From CAZHZT01 sp964537285 (lineage in GTDB: Bacteria; Bacteroidota; Bacteroidia; Chitinophagales; Saprospiraceae): 6,912 nucleotides of DNA. The notes beneath the pieces were generated by a model. The model saw nothing but the letters and a program-made list of their open reading frames with translations, did no database searches and had not been told where the DNA came from. This document shows, one piece after another, positions 1-6,909 of the stretch. The stretch spans positions 1 through 6,912 of the forward strand of contig CAZHZT010000188.1 of the NCBI GenBank assembly GCA_964537285.1, given 5' to 3'. The translations under genes and the position numbers were made by a program. Each line of letters begins with the position of its first letter. Position 1 is the first letter of the stretch.

Positions 1-475
1 CCTTTCCTTCCCGTATACGTAGCTGCATCCGGCTACTGTCGACATCAGTCACTTTTAGATTCAACAGCTCTTTCAGGCGAACACCGCTGGTATACAATAC
101 CTCCAGAATAACACGATGTTTAATATTTCCCGGATCCCTTATGAGCTGCCAGACTTCATCCTCTGAAATAACCTGAGGTAAGCGCTTTACTTTACGGGGC
201 CGGGGCAGCTTGGCTACGGGCCAATCCCTGTTCAATATCTTTTCAAACAGGAATTTAAGCGCATTCATCGACTGGTTTAAAGAGGAAACCGAATAATTGC
301 ATGTCTTCACAAGATAATGGAAATAATCACACAGCTGCTCTGTACTCCAATCCTTGGGATGCCCTCCCAAATAGCGCTGGCATTTCCGAAATTGACTAAG
401 GTAGGTTTTAATGGTGCTTGGACTGTAATGCCCGATCTCTAAATGCCGACGGAAAGCTTTTTCATAAGCATTCAT
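1..475 (-). CDS. Tyrosine recombinase (XerC/D- or IntI-like), N-terminal part, cut by window edge
   Basis: Site-specific DNA recombinase of the tyrosine (phage integrase) family; it would cut and rejoin DNA through a covalent phosphotyrosine. I translated 158 codons by hand from the ATG at 475; the frame stays open to the left edge. Residues 1-90 look like the SAM-like core-binding domain, with a YSPSTIKTYLSQFR segment at 17-30. A basic PRPRKVKRLP linker (91-100) follows, then the start of the catalytic domain. The YTSGVRLKELL segment supplies the first catalytic arginine (R133). REGKG at the edge carries the beta-hairpin lysine (K158). The second Arg, the His box and the Tyr lie outside the window. 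An in-frame TAA at 503-505 and no earlier ATG fix the start. It is co-oriented with the two ATPase genes but separated from them by 166 bp of repeats and is visibly more GC-rich. Integron integrase, XerD-like enzyme or the integrase that accompanies some IS91-type transposases are all possible; the missing C-terminus would decide. Confidence 0.9.
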   Translation of the reverse strand, partial: MNAYEKAFRRHLEIGHYSPSTIKTYLSQFRKCQRYLGGHPKDWSTEQLCDYFHYLVKTCNYSVSSLNQSMNALKFLFEKILNRDWPVAKLPRPRKVKRLPQVISEDEVWQLIRDPGNIKHRVILEVLYTSGVRLKELLNLKVTDVDSSRMQLRIREGK

Positions 476-477
476 AA

Positions 478-515
478 TACTAAGGTTTTGTTGATCAATA
501 ATTTAAACCTTAGTA
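478..515. repeat. 11-bp perfect inverted repeat next to the recombinase start codon
   Basis: TACTAAGGTTT at 478-488 is the exact reverse complement of AAACCTTAGTA at 505-515, with a 16-bp spacer. The spacer contains a second 8-bp palindrome, TTGATCAA (491-498). The inner arm ends two bases before the recombinase ATG (475). It could be an operator for autoregulation, a leader hairpin that limits translation, or a recombinase binding site. The sequence does not tell these apart. Confidence 0.6.
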
Positions 516-548
516 CTATACTTATTTTATTGGAAACCAGGCAGAATT

Positions 549-564
549 AACCGCGATAGCGGTT
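549..564. repeat. Short strong hairpin AACCGC-GATA-GCGGTT
   Basis: A perfect 6-bp stem with a 4-base loop between the attC-like hairpin and the recombinase. On the plus strand it is followed by TTTT and would resemble a weak intrinsic terminator, but no plus-strand gene ends here. On the minus strand no T-tract follows. It is more likely part of a recombination site or element end than a dedicated terminator. Confidence 0.5.
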
Positions 565-567
565 TTA

Positions 568-633
568 GTTCAACGGTTGGGCTACCTGCCGGGCGACGTT
601 TAGGAGCATGGACAGGTAGCTGGTGTTGTGGGC
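568..633 (-). other. attC-like imperfect palindrome just past the HEPN-ATPase stop codon
   Basis: Read on the minus strand, the order is GCCCACAAC (633-625), a 4-base spacer, GCTACCTG (620-613), a 24-base centre, CAGGTAGC (588-581), a 6-base spacer, and GTTGAAC (574-568). The inner 8-bp arms pair perfectly and can extend by two more pairs, one of them a G-T wobble. The outer CAAC/GTTG also pair. GTTGAAC fits the integron core-site consensus GTTRRRY. The opposite arm ends in AAC but does not fit RYYYAAC exactly. The total length of about 65 bp and the position 8 bases after the stop codon suit a cassette recombination site. Other readings are a transcription terminator for the two-gene operon (no T-tract seen) or the end of an IS91-like element. 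Confidence 0.4.
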
Positions 634-634
634 T
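624..634 (+). repeat. Left copy of the 11-bp inverted repeat flanking the ATPase module
   Basis: TGTTGTGGGCT here is the exact reverse complement of 6854-6864; allowing one mismatch, the match extends to 13 of 14 bases. It lies 7 bases beyond the stop codon of the HEPN-ATPase gene and doubles as the outer arm of the attC-like hairpin. Confidence 0.6.
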
Positions 635-641
635 GTGTAAT

Positions 642-2177
642 CTATTCACTACTATGCTTTCTCTTGTACCATTCGTCAATTTTATGAATGATCTCTTTAC
701 AATATCCATTAGCATCGTCTTTTTCAAACTCTTTCAATAAGTTCTCCTTATTATGAGCTAAAGGATTTCTGATTCTCGCAAGAAGATCGAATTTAAGTTT
801 CCAATCATTTTTTTGCCCTCCAAAAACACCGGTAAACCATTTCCAATCAACAGACATGAACTGATTAAATAAATCAGCAGGATAAGTGAAGTCTAATAAA
901 TTTTGGCTATAAGTGTCCGGAAAACTTTTTTTCTCTTTGGTCTGCATTAATTCAAGTTGTTCAAGGAAAGTTTCCTTCTTTTTGCCCAGTTTTTTGAATC
1001 CAGACACCCAAGATTCGCCAAAGCGCTCAACAAGCCATTCATGAACAATACTCCTTAATTTTACTTCTGTTTCACTCCACAAGTCCCAAATTGGAATTTC
1101 TCTATTGACCATTCGTAAGTACTGTTCAAAGTCACTAGAAAAAGTATCAAAACCTTCGACTTCATTTCCATCTATACTGATAAATTTTGTTATGGATTTG
1201 TTGATTAGGTCAAGTCTTTCTAGTTTCTCAACGTCCTCGCTTTTTAAGTCAACTATTGGGCCTATTACAACTTGCATTAATTTTGAAGCAAGTCCTTCTT
1301 CCTGCAAAAGGTCCAGAATAGTTTTGTAATTATTTAGAATTGTGACTTTTATATTTTTCTTTGTATTTACAATAGCGTCATACAAGTCGCCAGAATAGTT
1401 ATTATACATATGGAAATTAAAGAGGTCAAGTAAGAAAGGATGCTTCCCCGAAAAACTTGTAATTTCACTTATCATTTTTTTAGAAAGAGACATTTCTTTA
1501 GGAAAGAACCGTTTCCAATATTCAGCCATATCATCTTCATTATACATGCCTAAATAAAGGTCATTGAAGGTCTGATAAAAATTTGACAATGTCCCTTCGG
1601 CGGGTTCTATTTCTTTAATGCTCCTTCGTGATATCGAAACAATACATACTTCTGTATCAGGGTTATAGGTTAACTCTCGTAAGAACTGAAAGTCTCCAAC
1701 GTCAAGAAATCCCCGAGCGGCATCAAATTCATCTAGAATGAATATTACCCTATGATTGAAATCCCTGAGAAGTTGGCAATATTCCTCTATCAGATCATAT
1801 CTTTCAGATAAGAATTCTGACTTTGTCACCTTTTCAAAAATCTGATCAAAATATTCAAGTTCTTTTATTGTATTATTTCTTTGAATCCGCTTATGAAGTT
1901 CTTTTAATAGCTTCATAAAGAATTCTTCCGAAGAAATAAGACTACTTACATTAATTCGGATAACAAAAATCCCCTTGTCTCTCTCAAGTATCTCCTTTTC
2001 TGAAACCAAAGCGTTCCAAACTAAACTAGACTTACCAATTCTAGGAATCCCTTGGACAGCAATATTTCCAAAAGAAGAGTTTAATACTCTATTTCGAATT
2101 ATAGCAATTTCCTTTACTCTTCCAATAAATCTAATACCTGTGACAATTTTGCCGTAGTCAAGAAAAGGGTTTTCCAT
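642..2177 (-). CDS. AAA/STAND-type ATPase with C-terminal HEPN-like (putative RNase) domain
   Basis: A 511-residue, probably cytoplasmic protein; I see no signal peptide or membrane segment. Residues 15-260 form a P-loop ATPase of the AAA_16/STAND type: FIGR box (18-21), Walker A GIPRIGKS (43-50), Walker B VIFILDEFD (144-152) with D149/E150, a sensor-1-like strand CIVSIS (178-183), and SGKHPFLL (243-250) resembling the conserved G-P turn before the winged helix of these ATPases. Residues about 260-360 look like a winged-helix-type linker. Residues about 370-505 are helical and carry IRNPLAHN, giving the R470-x4-H475 motif of HEPN domains. The surrounding pattern (Y/F-rich helix, WKWF, then RNPLAHN) resembles Swt1-type HEPN. 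HEPN domains with this motif are often metal-independent RNases in toxin and abortive-infection systems. The gene starts 16 bp after the upstream stop, so it is very likely co-transcribed and the effector partner of that ATPase. Target and trigger are unknown. Confidence 0.85.
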   Translation of the reverse strand: MENPFLDYGKIVTGIRFIGRVKEIAIIRNRVLNSSFGNIAVQGIPRIGKSSLVWNALVSEKEILERDKGIFVIRINVSSLISSEEFFMKLLKELHKRIQRNNTIKELEYFDQIFEKVTKSEFLSERYDLIEEYCQLLRDFNHRVIFILDEFDAARGFLDVGDFQFLRELTYNPDTEVCIVSISRRSIKEIEPAEGTLSNFYQTFNDLYLGMYNEDDMAEYWKRFFPKEMSLSKKMISEITSFSGKHPFLLDLFNFHMYNNYSGDLYDAIVNTKKNIKVTILNNYKTILDLLQEEGLASKLMQVVIGPIVDLKSEDVEKLERLDLINKSITKFISIDGNEVEGFDTFSSDFEQYLRMVNREIPIWDLWSETEVKLRSIVHEWLVERFGESWVSGFKKLGKKKETFLEQLELMQTKEKKSFPDTYSQNLLDFTYPADLFNQFMSVDWKWFTGVFGGQKNDWKLKFDLLARIRNPLAHNKENLLKEFEKDDANGYCKEIIHKIDEWYKRKHSSE

Positions 2178-2193
2178 TGTTAAACGGGTTATT

Positions 2194-5100
2194 TTAGTGA
2201 TTAAGAAGCCACTGCTGGAATAATTGCACTTGAATCCTGTAGTTTCCTTGTTTCAAAGATACTACCTGACGGAGATGTAAATCTTTAAGGATTTCGTCCA
2301 GTTTGTCTTTGATATTGAGATTGATTAAATATTCAGCAATAGATTCTTTTGAACAGTAACCAAAATTTTTCGACGCTTTAGCAATTTGTTTTAATACTTC
2401 AAACGTGTACTCTGGCGGATTCCTCTCCAAATCAGCATCACCTGCCGTAAGCAAATTGTCAAATTGTTTTTCAAGTAATGCATCTTTTCCTTCAGTAAGG
2501 GACTTTGCGACTTCATCAACAGTTAATTCCGTCACTTGACTTCTGCATGCATCATTCATGTAAGAAACTAATCTGTCTCCAAAAATTTGGATATAATATG
2601 GGTTTCCTGCCGTGTAATCGATTATTTTATCAACTGCTTTACCCAAAAAGCGACTTTCATCCTTTTCTATATTCCAAATCGGCCTCTCAATTAGTTCTTT
2701 GGCATCCTTAGAGTCTAAATAGTTTAATCTTTTGTCTTCAACAACTCCGAATTGATTCGGGAATTGAGCCATAAAGTCTGGCATTACATCTTGCCCAATC
2801 AACACAGAGTTAAAATACGACTGGTCCACTATGTCTTTCCAAACTTTCATAAAGTCACTTGGGATGCTTCTTCTTTGAATTGAACTATACAGATAAGTAA
2901 ACTCGTCAATCAAGACTGTAAGTTTCTTGTTTTTCCAATGATCCAATTCCTGGCATTGATCTAAGAATTCTTCCATTGTCTCTTGAAATATTGAGGTGGG
3001 GTGTTTTTCAAGAGATGCAATAGAAGGTTTTTCAAATAGTGGAACTTCATCTCCATTTCGCTTTATCCTGCGTAATTCTCTGTCAATTTCGCTTAAAATT
3101 TTATTGTAAAAGGCTGTAATACTCCACTCCGTAATAATAGAACCTAAACTAAAATCTATGCAAAATGCTTTTTGAGTTGCATTTAATCTCTTTTTCAAAT
3201 GATATAATACTGATGATTTCCCAGATCGCTTTTGTCCATAAATCACTACACATTTTGAATGGGATGTTAGGAAGGTGTTGATTATATCCTCAATGAAATT
3301 ATCTCTTCCTTTAAACATTTCTTCATCTTTAACAGCATTGGAATTCGCATATCGGGCAAAAATATTTTCTATTGGCTTAAATTCAGATTTATCATAGAGA
3401 CTAATAGTCTGACCGGATTTAATAATCAAATAATCATTAAGGTTTCTGGCTTTGTATTTGCAAACCAATTGAAAATCACCTATTTTCTGATCAATTAGAT
3501 TTTTAGAAACTTTTAAAGGCAGTTCAACCATTTTCTGTTCGCCCCCTCTGATCGTATCAAAAATCACTACAGGTTCTCCATCAAGTTTGAAGTCTTCTGT
3601 CTCTTCAATTGTTAAAGTTGCATCATATATTGGTGCTTTTTGCCTATCTTCATTAACTACGGCGACTTGAACGTTTAATCTTCCGTTAACTACAGCAACA
3701 TCACCTTGTACTTGGAGGGAAATACTGGGCGTGCTATTCTCAATAACCCTTTCAAAGTGATCATTTAAAATTTCGTCAATATGTTTCAAAAGAGGAAAAA
3801 ATCCTTCGTAAGAGAATTTAGTTGGCTTTTCAATTATATCTTCAGAGATTCGTTCAATAGATGCAGTGATTATTCCGTAAAGCCGTTCTTTCTCATCAAA
3901 AACACTTTGCTTTAAGTAATCTAAGCATAAATTGACAATATCTCTGTTAATGCTTTCAAGTCTAGAGGAATCAAATTCATTAAGCCATTTTTGATTAATT
4001 TGATCAAAAGAATTTCCTATTATGGCAGCAAAGGTATTTATACTATCAACATTTGTTAGTGCATTTACCCTATCAAACCAGCCATCAAACTCTCCTTTTC
4101 TCTTTTCTCTTGCAATATTCCATTTCTCTTTAAAAGAATTTTCATCGATAGTATTGTTTACTGTAATCCCTAAAGAATTAAGAAATTGGAAAACTGATTT
4201 TTTAGCCTTTTTATGCTTATAAATTTTCCATAATATCTGTGCTGTGATAGTCGGATTGGCAATTGACATTTCCAGAATAGTATTCCAGAGAGATTTAGGG
4301 ACATCTTCTAAAACAAAAATGTTGTTAATTGCTTTTTCAATTGAAATGCCTTTTTGGTTTTCAATTACCAATTGATCACCTGTTAAATAAAAAGTTGATA
4401 GGAACAATGACACTTGCCGGGCAATTGAATCCCAATTCATTTCCAAAGAAAAAGCTTCTAAATAATAACTACGTATTATAGGAGAAGGAAAATTTGAACC
4501 TGCACAACTTAAAGCAATGTCATTACAATACTTTGCTAATGCAGACTTAATACTTGATTCATTATCAGGTTCAAGTATTTGTATTAATTTAGCTTCGGTT
4601 AATCTGTAACTTGCCCTAACCGTAGGTCTATTTCCCAATGACTCATTTATTTGGTCTCTGTGCCTCTTCAGAGTATCTTGAGTAAAATTCTCCTCTACTT
4701 TTTCAGGTTCTTTCAAACCATCATATGTACATTTTTCCAGTGCGTCAATCATTAATGGACTCAGACCAGTCATCAAAATATTAAAATCACGCTCACTAAA
4801 AAGAGATTCTATATTTTCATATTTACCGGTTTGTTCAGCTTCTTCTAAACCATCTAACCATTTTCGAGCAATTTGATCGTCTGGCGATTTCTTCAATATT
4901 TCATTTAGTAACCGTTTTGAACTATTGTAGTCTTTTGCTTTGACATAGCAATAAGCCATTCTCTTCTTAATTTCAAGGCTTCGCTTTCTTAGATCAGTAT
5001 TTTTTACAGGATTAAGCGATAAAACAATTTTTAGCGCCTCAACAGATTTATCATACTGTTCATCAGTTAAGTAGAGATGCGAAAGAAAATTATAAGACGC

Positions 5101-6798
5101 TTCCTTATTGCTCATCTCATCCAAATGCTTTTCAACAAGGGCAATAGCCTTTCTATTATCTCCTTCTTTTTGGTAGATTGCAGCAAGATCTTTTATTGCA
5201 CTCTCTTTATTTTGATTTAGTTCAATAGCCTTAATAAAAAGATCTTTTGCTTCATCCCATTTTTGTTGTTGCCTAGCTAAATTAGCTTTGTGATAGTATT
5301 TAAAGGTCTTCCCTTTTCTCTTGGGTTTTAATTTTCCAGACTTTGAACTAGATGGGGCAGGAGGCGGTGAGGGAAGTTGTTTAAGCAATTCTTTAGCCTC
5401 TACTTCTTCTGGGAATTGCAAAATTATTTCACCAAGCAATTCTCTGGCTAATGTGAGCTCATCTTTTTTTATCCATGATTTGATAGCTGCAATTTGCAAG
5501 TTAACTGGTTTAGGTAATTGTATTCCAATCGCCTTCTTGATAGGGCCATGATTAGGGTTATCAGTAATTGAACAAAAAACAGGAATCGGATGGTTTAATC
5601 GACCATTACTTAGCTTGTTCTTGATGTCTTGTTCAATAATATCAGATGCTTTAAAGCTTGCTAAAAATTTTCGCTTTTTGTCATCAATGTAGTATAAGTC
5701 CCCTCTTTCTGATGTAGCCCAATATTGGATTATCTCAGAATTAGCAGTTAATACATTTTCACTTTTTTCTTTGAGATATTCAACTTCTATTGCTTCTGTT
5801 ATTTCTGGATCGGTGCTCCTTTGCAATACCTCAAGATTAAATTTGATGTCAACATCATAGCTTTCACTTTTTGTTGTTGATCTATCAACCCCTTTTTGAT
5901 TTAATTCTTCAAGCAGAAACTCTGTGATCCAATAAAAATCTTCATTTGAAAAAAAGTTTGGGTCAGAATTGAATCGGTTATAAAAGTCGTTTAGTAAAAG
6001 ATATGCGCTCTCTTGCTTTATTAAGTGAATAAAAAACAATCCCTTTTCTCGATTGAAGGATTGCTTTAATTTTAGATAATCATAAAAGCACTGTAAAGTC
6101 CTTAATGTATTCTTATTTGTTAGATACAAATAGCTTAAAAGCAGGATGCCTTCATGATGCTTTTTGTGCCCTTGAATTTCCTCTAGGACTTTTATCCCCT
6201 TGTCAATTTCTTTCAATTTCAGATGAAAAAATGCTATGTTGTACCTTAATTCACTATTGAAATAATTATTCGCCAGCAAAAGATTTAGTATTTGAAGTAT
6301 TTCTCTATATCTTGATTCCTTGTCAGTTGTTTTTAACGCATATCTATATTTGGATTCAACCCTTTCTAGTTGTTTACAAAGTTCAAAGGTTTCTTCGTCG
6401 ACATCATACTTGCTCACTTTTCTATTTATAAAATCGAATTCTTCATCGACCAAGTTATACGAGGGATTTTCTATTTCTTCAAAAAGATACTGAAACTTGT
6501 CTGGCAAATCACTCTTCTGTAGCCCTATATTATTATCTACTTGATCCTCATCTTTTTCTTCTGAGGGAGGTAATATCGATTCATTTTCAGTAACATAACC
6601 CTGGTGGCCGTCCCCAATTACTTCGTAGCTGACTAATTGTTCTAATTTTTTCGCAGTAAGTAGAATTATAGTATTTCCTGTTTGTAGTTTTAGTTTCTTA
6701 TCATCAATTTGGATAAGTGAGCCATGATAATGCCCATCCTCAAATTCAATCTTGATCTTTGAATTTAATGGGCAATCACTCTTTATATCTTCAATCAT
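2194..6798 (-). CDS. Giant multidomain TPR protein with C-terminal STAND-type ATPase, putative sensor
   Basis: A 1534-residue protein, probably cytoplasmic. Domains in order: an SH3/LSm-like beta region (about 10-62); an acidic linker (70-92); TPR-like helices (about 150-270); a segment with cold-shock/OB-like spacing (about 352-430, containing RGDLYYID and KASDI); a proline-rich then basic linker (475-498); canonical TPRs (about 499-650, e.g. KWDEAKDLFIKAIELN); a long helical region I cannot assign (655-1020); a beta-sandwich, CARDB/Ig-like (1024-1135); and a P-loop ATPase. The ATPase shows FKGRD (1162-1166), Walker A GQKRSGKS (1188-1195), Walker B LTVLIDEF (1293-1300, D1298/E1299) and TAGNPYYIQ (1396-1404), the G-x-P type turn of STAND/MNS ATPases, then a winged-helix-like tail. 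An in-frame TAA five codons upstream fixes the ATG. It is first in a two-gene unit. A sensor/scaffold role with possible nucleic-acid binding is inferred; no nuclease motif was seen. Confidence 0.85.
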   Translation of the reverse strand: MIEDIKSDCPLNSKIKIEFEDGHYHGSLIQIDDKKLKLQTGNTIILLTAKKLEQLVSYEVIGDGHQGYVTENESILPPSEEKDEDQVDNNIGLQKSDLPDKFQYLFEEIENPSYNLVDEEFDFINRKVSKYDVDEETFELCKQLERVESKYRYALKTTDKESRYREILQILNLLLANNYFNSELRYNIAFFHLKLKEIDKGIKVLEEIQGHKKHHEGILLLSYLYLTNKNTLRTLQCFYDYLKLKQSFNREKGLFFIHLIKQESAYLLLNDFYNRFNSDPNFFSNEDFYWITEFLLEELNQKGVDRSTTKSESYDVDIKFNLEVLQRSTDPEITEAIEVEYLKEKSENVLTANSEIIQYWATSERGDLYYIDDKKRKFLASFKASDIIEQDIKNKLSNGRLNHPIPVFCSITDNPNHGPIKKAIGIQLPKPVNLQIAAIKSWIKKDELTLARELLGEIILQFPEEVEAKELLKQLPSPPPAPSSSKSGKLKPKRKGKTFKYYHKANLARQQQKWDEAKDLFIKAIELNQNKESAIKDLAAIYQKEGDNRKAIALVEKHLDEMSNKEASYNFLSHLYLTDEQYDKSVEALKIVLSLNPVKNTDLRKRSLEIKKRMAYCYVKAKDYNSSKRLLNEILKKSPDDQIARKWLDGLEEAEQTGKYENIESLFSERDFNILMTGLSPLMIDALEKCTYDGLKEPEKVEENFTQDTLKRHRDQINESLGNRPTVRASYRLTEAKLIQILEPDNESSIKSALAKYCNDIALSCAGSNFPSPIIRSYYLEAFSLEMNWDSIARQVSLFLSTFYLTGDQLVIENQKGISIEKAINNIFVLEDVPKSLWNTILEMSIANPTITAQILWKIYKHKKAKKSVFQFLNSLGITVNNTIDENSFKEKWNIAREKRKGEFDGWFDRVNALTNVDSINTFAAIIGNSFDQINQKWLNEFDSSRLESINRDIVNLCLDYLKQSVFDEKERLYGIITASIERISEDIIEKPTKFSYEGFFPLLKHIDEILNDHFERVIENSTPSISLQVQGDVAVVNGRLNVQVAVVNEDRQKAPIYDATLTIEETEDFKLDGEPVVIFDTIRGGEQKMVELPLKVSKNLIDQKIGDFQLVCKYKARNLNDYLIIKSGQTISLYDKSEFKPIENIFARYANSNAVKDEEMFKGRDNFIEDIINTFLTSHSKCVVIYGQKRSGKSSVLYHLKKRLNATQKAFCIDFSLGSIITEWSITAFYNKILSEIDRELRRIKRNGDEVPLFEKPSIASLEKHPTSIFQETMEEFLDQCQELDHWKNKKLTVLIDEFTYLYSSIQRRSIPSDFMKVWKDIVDQSYFNSVLIGQDVMPDFMAQFPNQFGVVEDKRLNYLDSKDAKELIERPIWNIEKDESRFLGKAVDKIIDYTAGNPYYIQIFGDRLVSYMNDACRSQVTELTVDEVAKSLTEGKDALLEKQFDNLLTAGDADLERNPPEYTFEVLKQIAKASKNFGYCSKESIAEYLINLNIKDKLDEILKDLHLRQVVSLKQGNYRIQVQLFQQWLLNH

Positions 6799-6853
6799 GA
6801 TTCTTATTCTTTATGGTTATTGATTCTTTTGATCGTCTGTGCTTGTTTTTCAT

Positions 6854-6864
6854 AGCCCACAACA
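6854..6864 (+). repeat. Right copy of the 11-bp inverted repeat flanking the ATPase module
   Basis: AGCCCACAACA, exact reverse complement of 624-634. It lies 55 bases upstream of the start codon of the large ATPase. In a cassette reading it would be the upstream core site and the first bases of the inserted cassette. Confidence 0.6.
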
Positions 6865-6881
6865 TTTAAGAATTTTATCTG

Positions 6882-6909
6882 CCTCCCCAATCAAAAGCTT
6901 TCCTCCCCA
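6882..6909. repeat. 8-bp direct repeat CCTCCCCA, two copies 20 bp apart
   Basis: CCTCCCCA occurs at 6882-6889 and again at 6902-6909, just outside the right inverted repeat. The GC-rich pyrimidine character contrasts with the AT-rich operon leader. The window ends before one can tell whether more copies follow, which would indicate an iteron or array, so the significance is uncertain. Confidence 0.4.

Larger units (their letters stand above)
624..6864 (-). mobile_element. Candidate mobile cassette carrying the two-gene ATPase system
   Basis: The interval is bounded by perfect 11-bp inverted repeats, holds only the two leftward genes, and is more AT-rich than the sequence on either side. In integron cassettes the first bases of the inserted cassette (TTRRRY) are complementary to the cassette's own 3' inverse core. 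That relation holds here: GTTGTGGGC at the upstream edge against GCCCACAAC at the downstream edge. Against this, the size (about 6.2 kb) is large for a cassette, the core is not canonical, and the cassette genes point toward the recombinase rather than away from it. No transposase is seen inside. The boundaries are an inference. Confidence 0.3.

Noticed and set aside
476..641. An intrinsic terminator for the leftward operon
   Set aside because: Stable hairpins are present but none is followed by a T-tract on the minus strand, so a recombination or structural role is at least as likely.
527..727. A 66-codon minus-strand frame spanning the repeat-rich intergenic region and the end of the HEPN-ATPase gene
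   Set aside because: It overlaps the HEPN-coding frame and then runs through the hairpins; its translation shows no domain-like pattern. Treated as a shadow frame.
1105..1329. Plus-strand open frames inside the two ATPase genes (also 1975-2157, 2505-2711, 4022-4222 and 5321-5551)
   Set aside because: All lie antisense within well-supported long genes, and their Ser/Phe/Leu-rich translations are typical of antisense frames.
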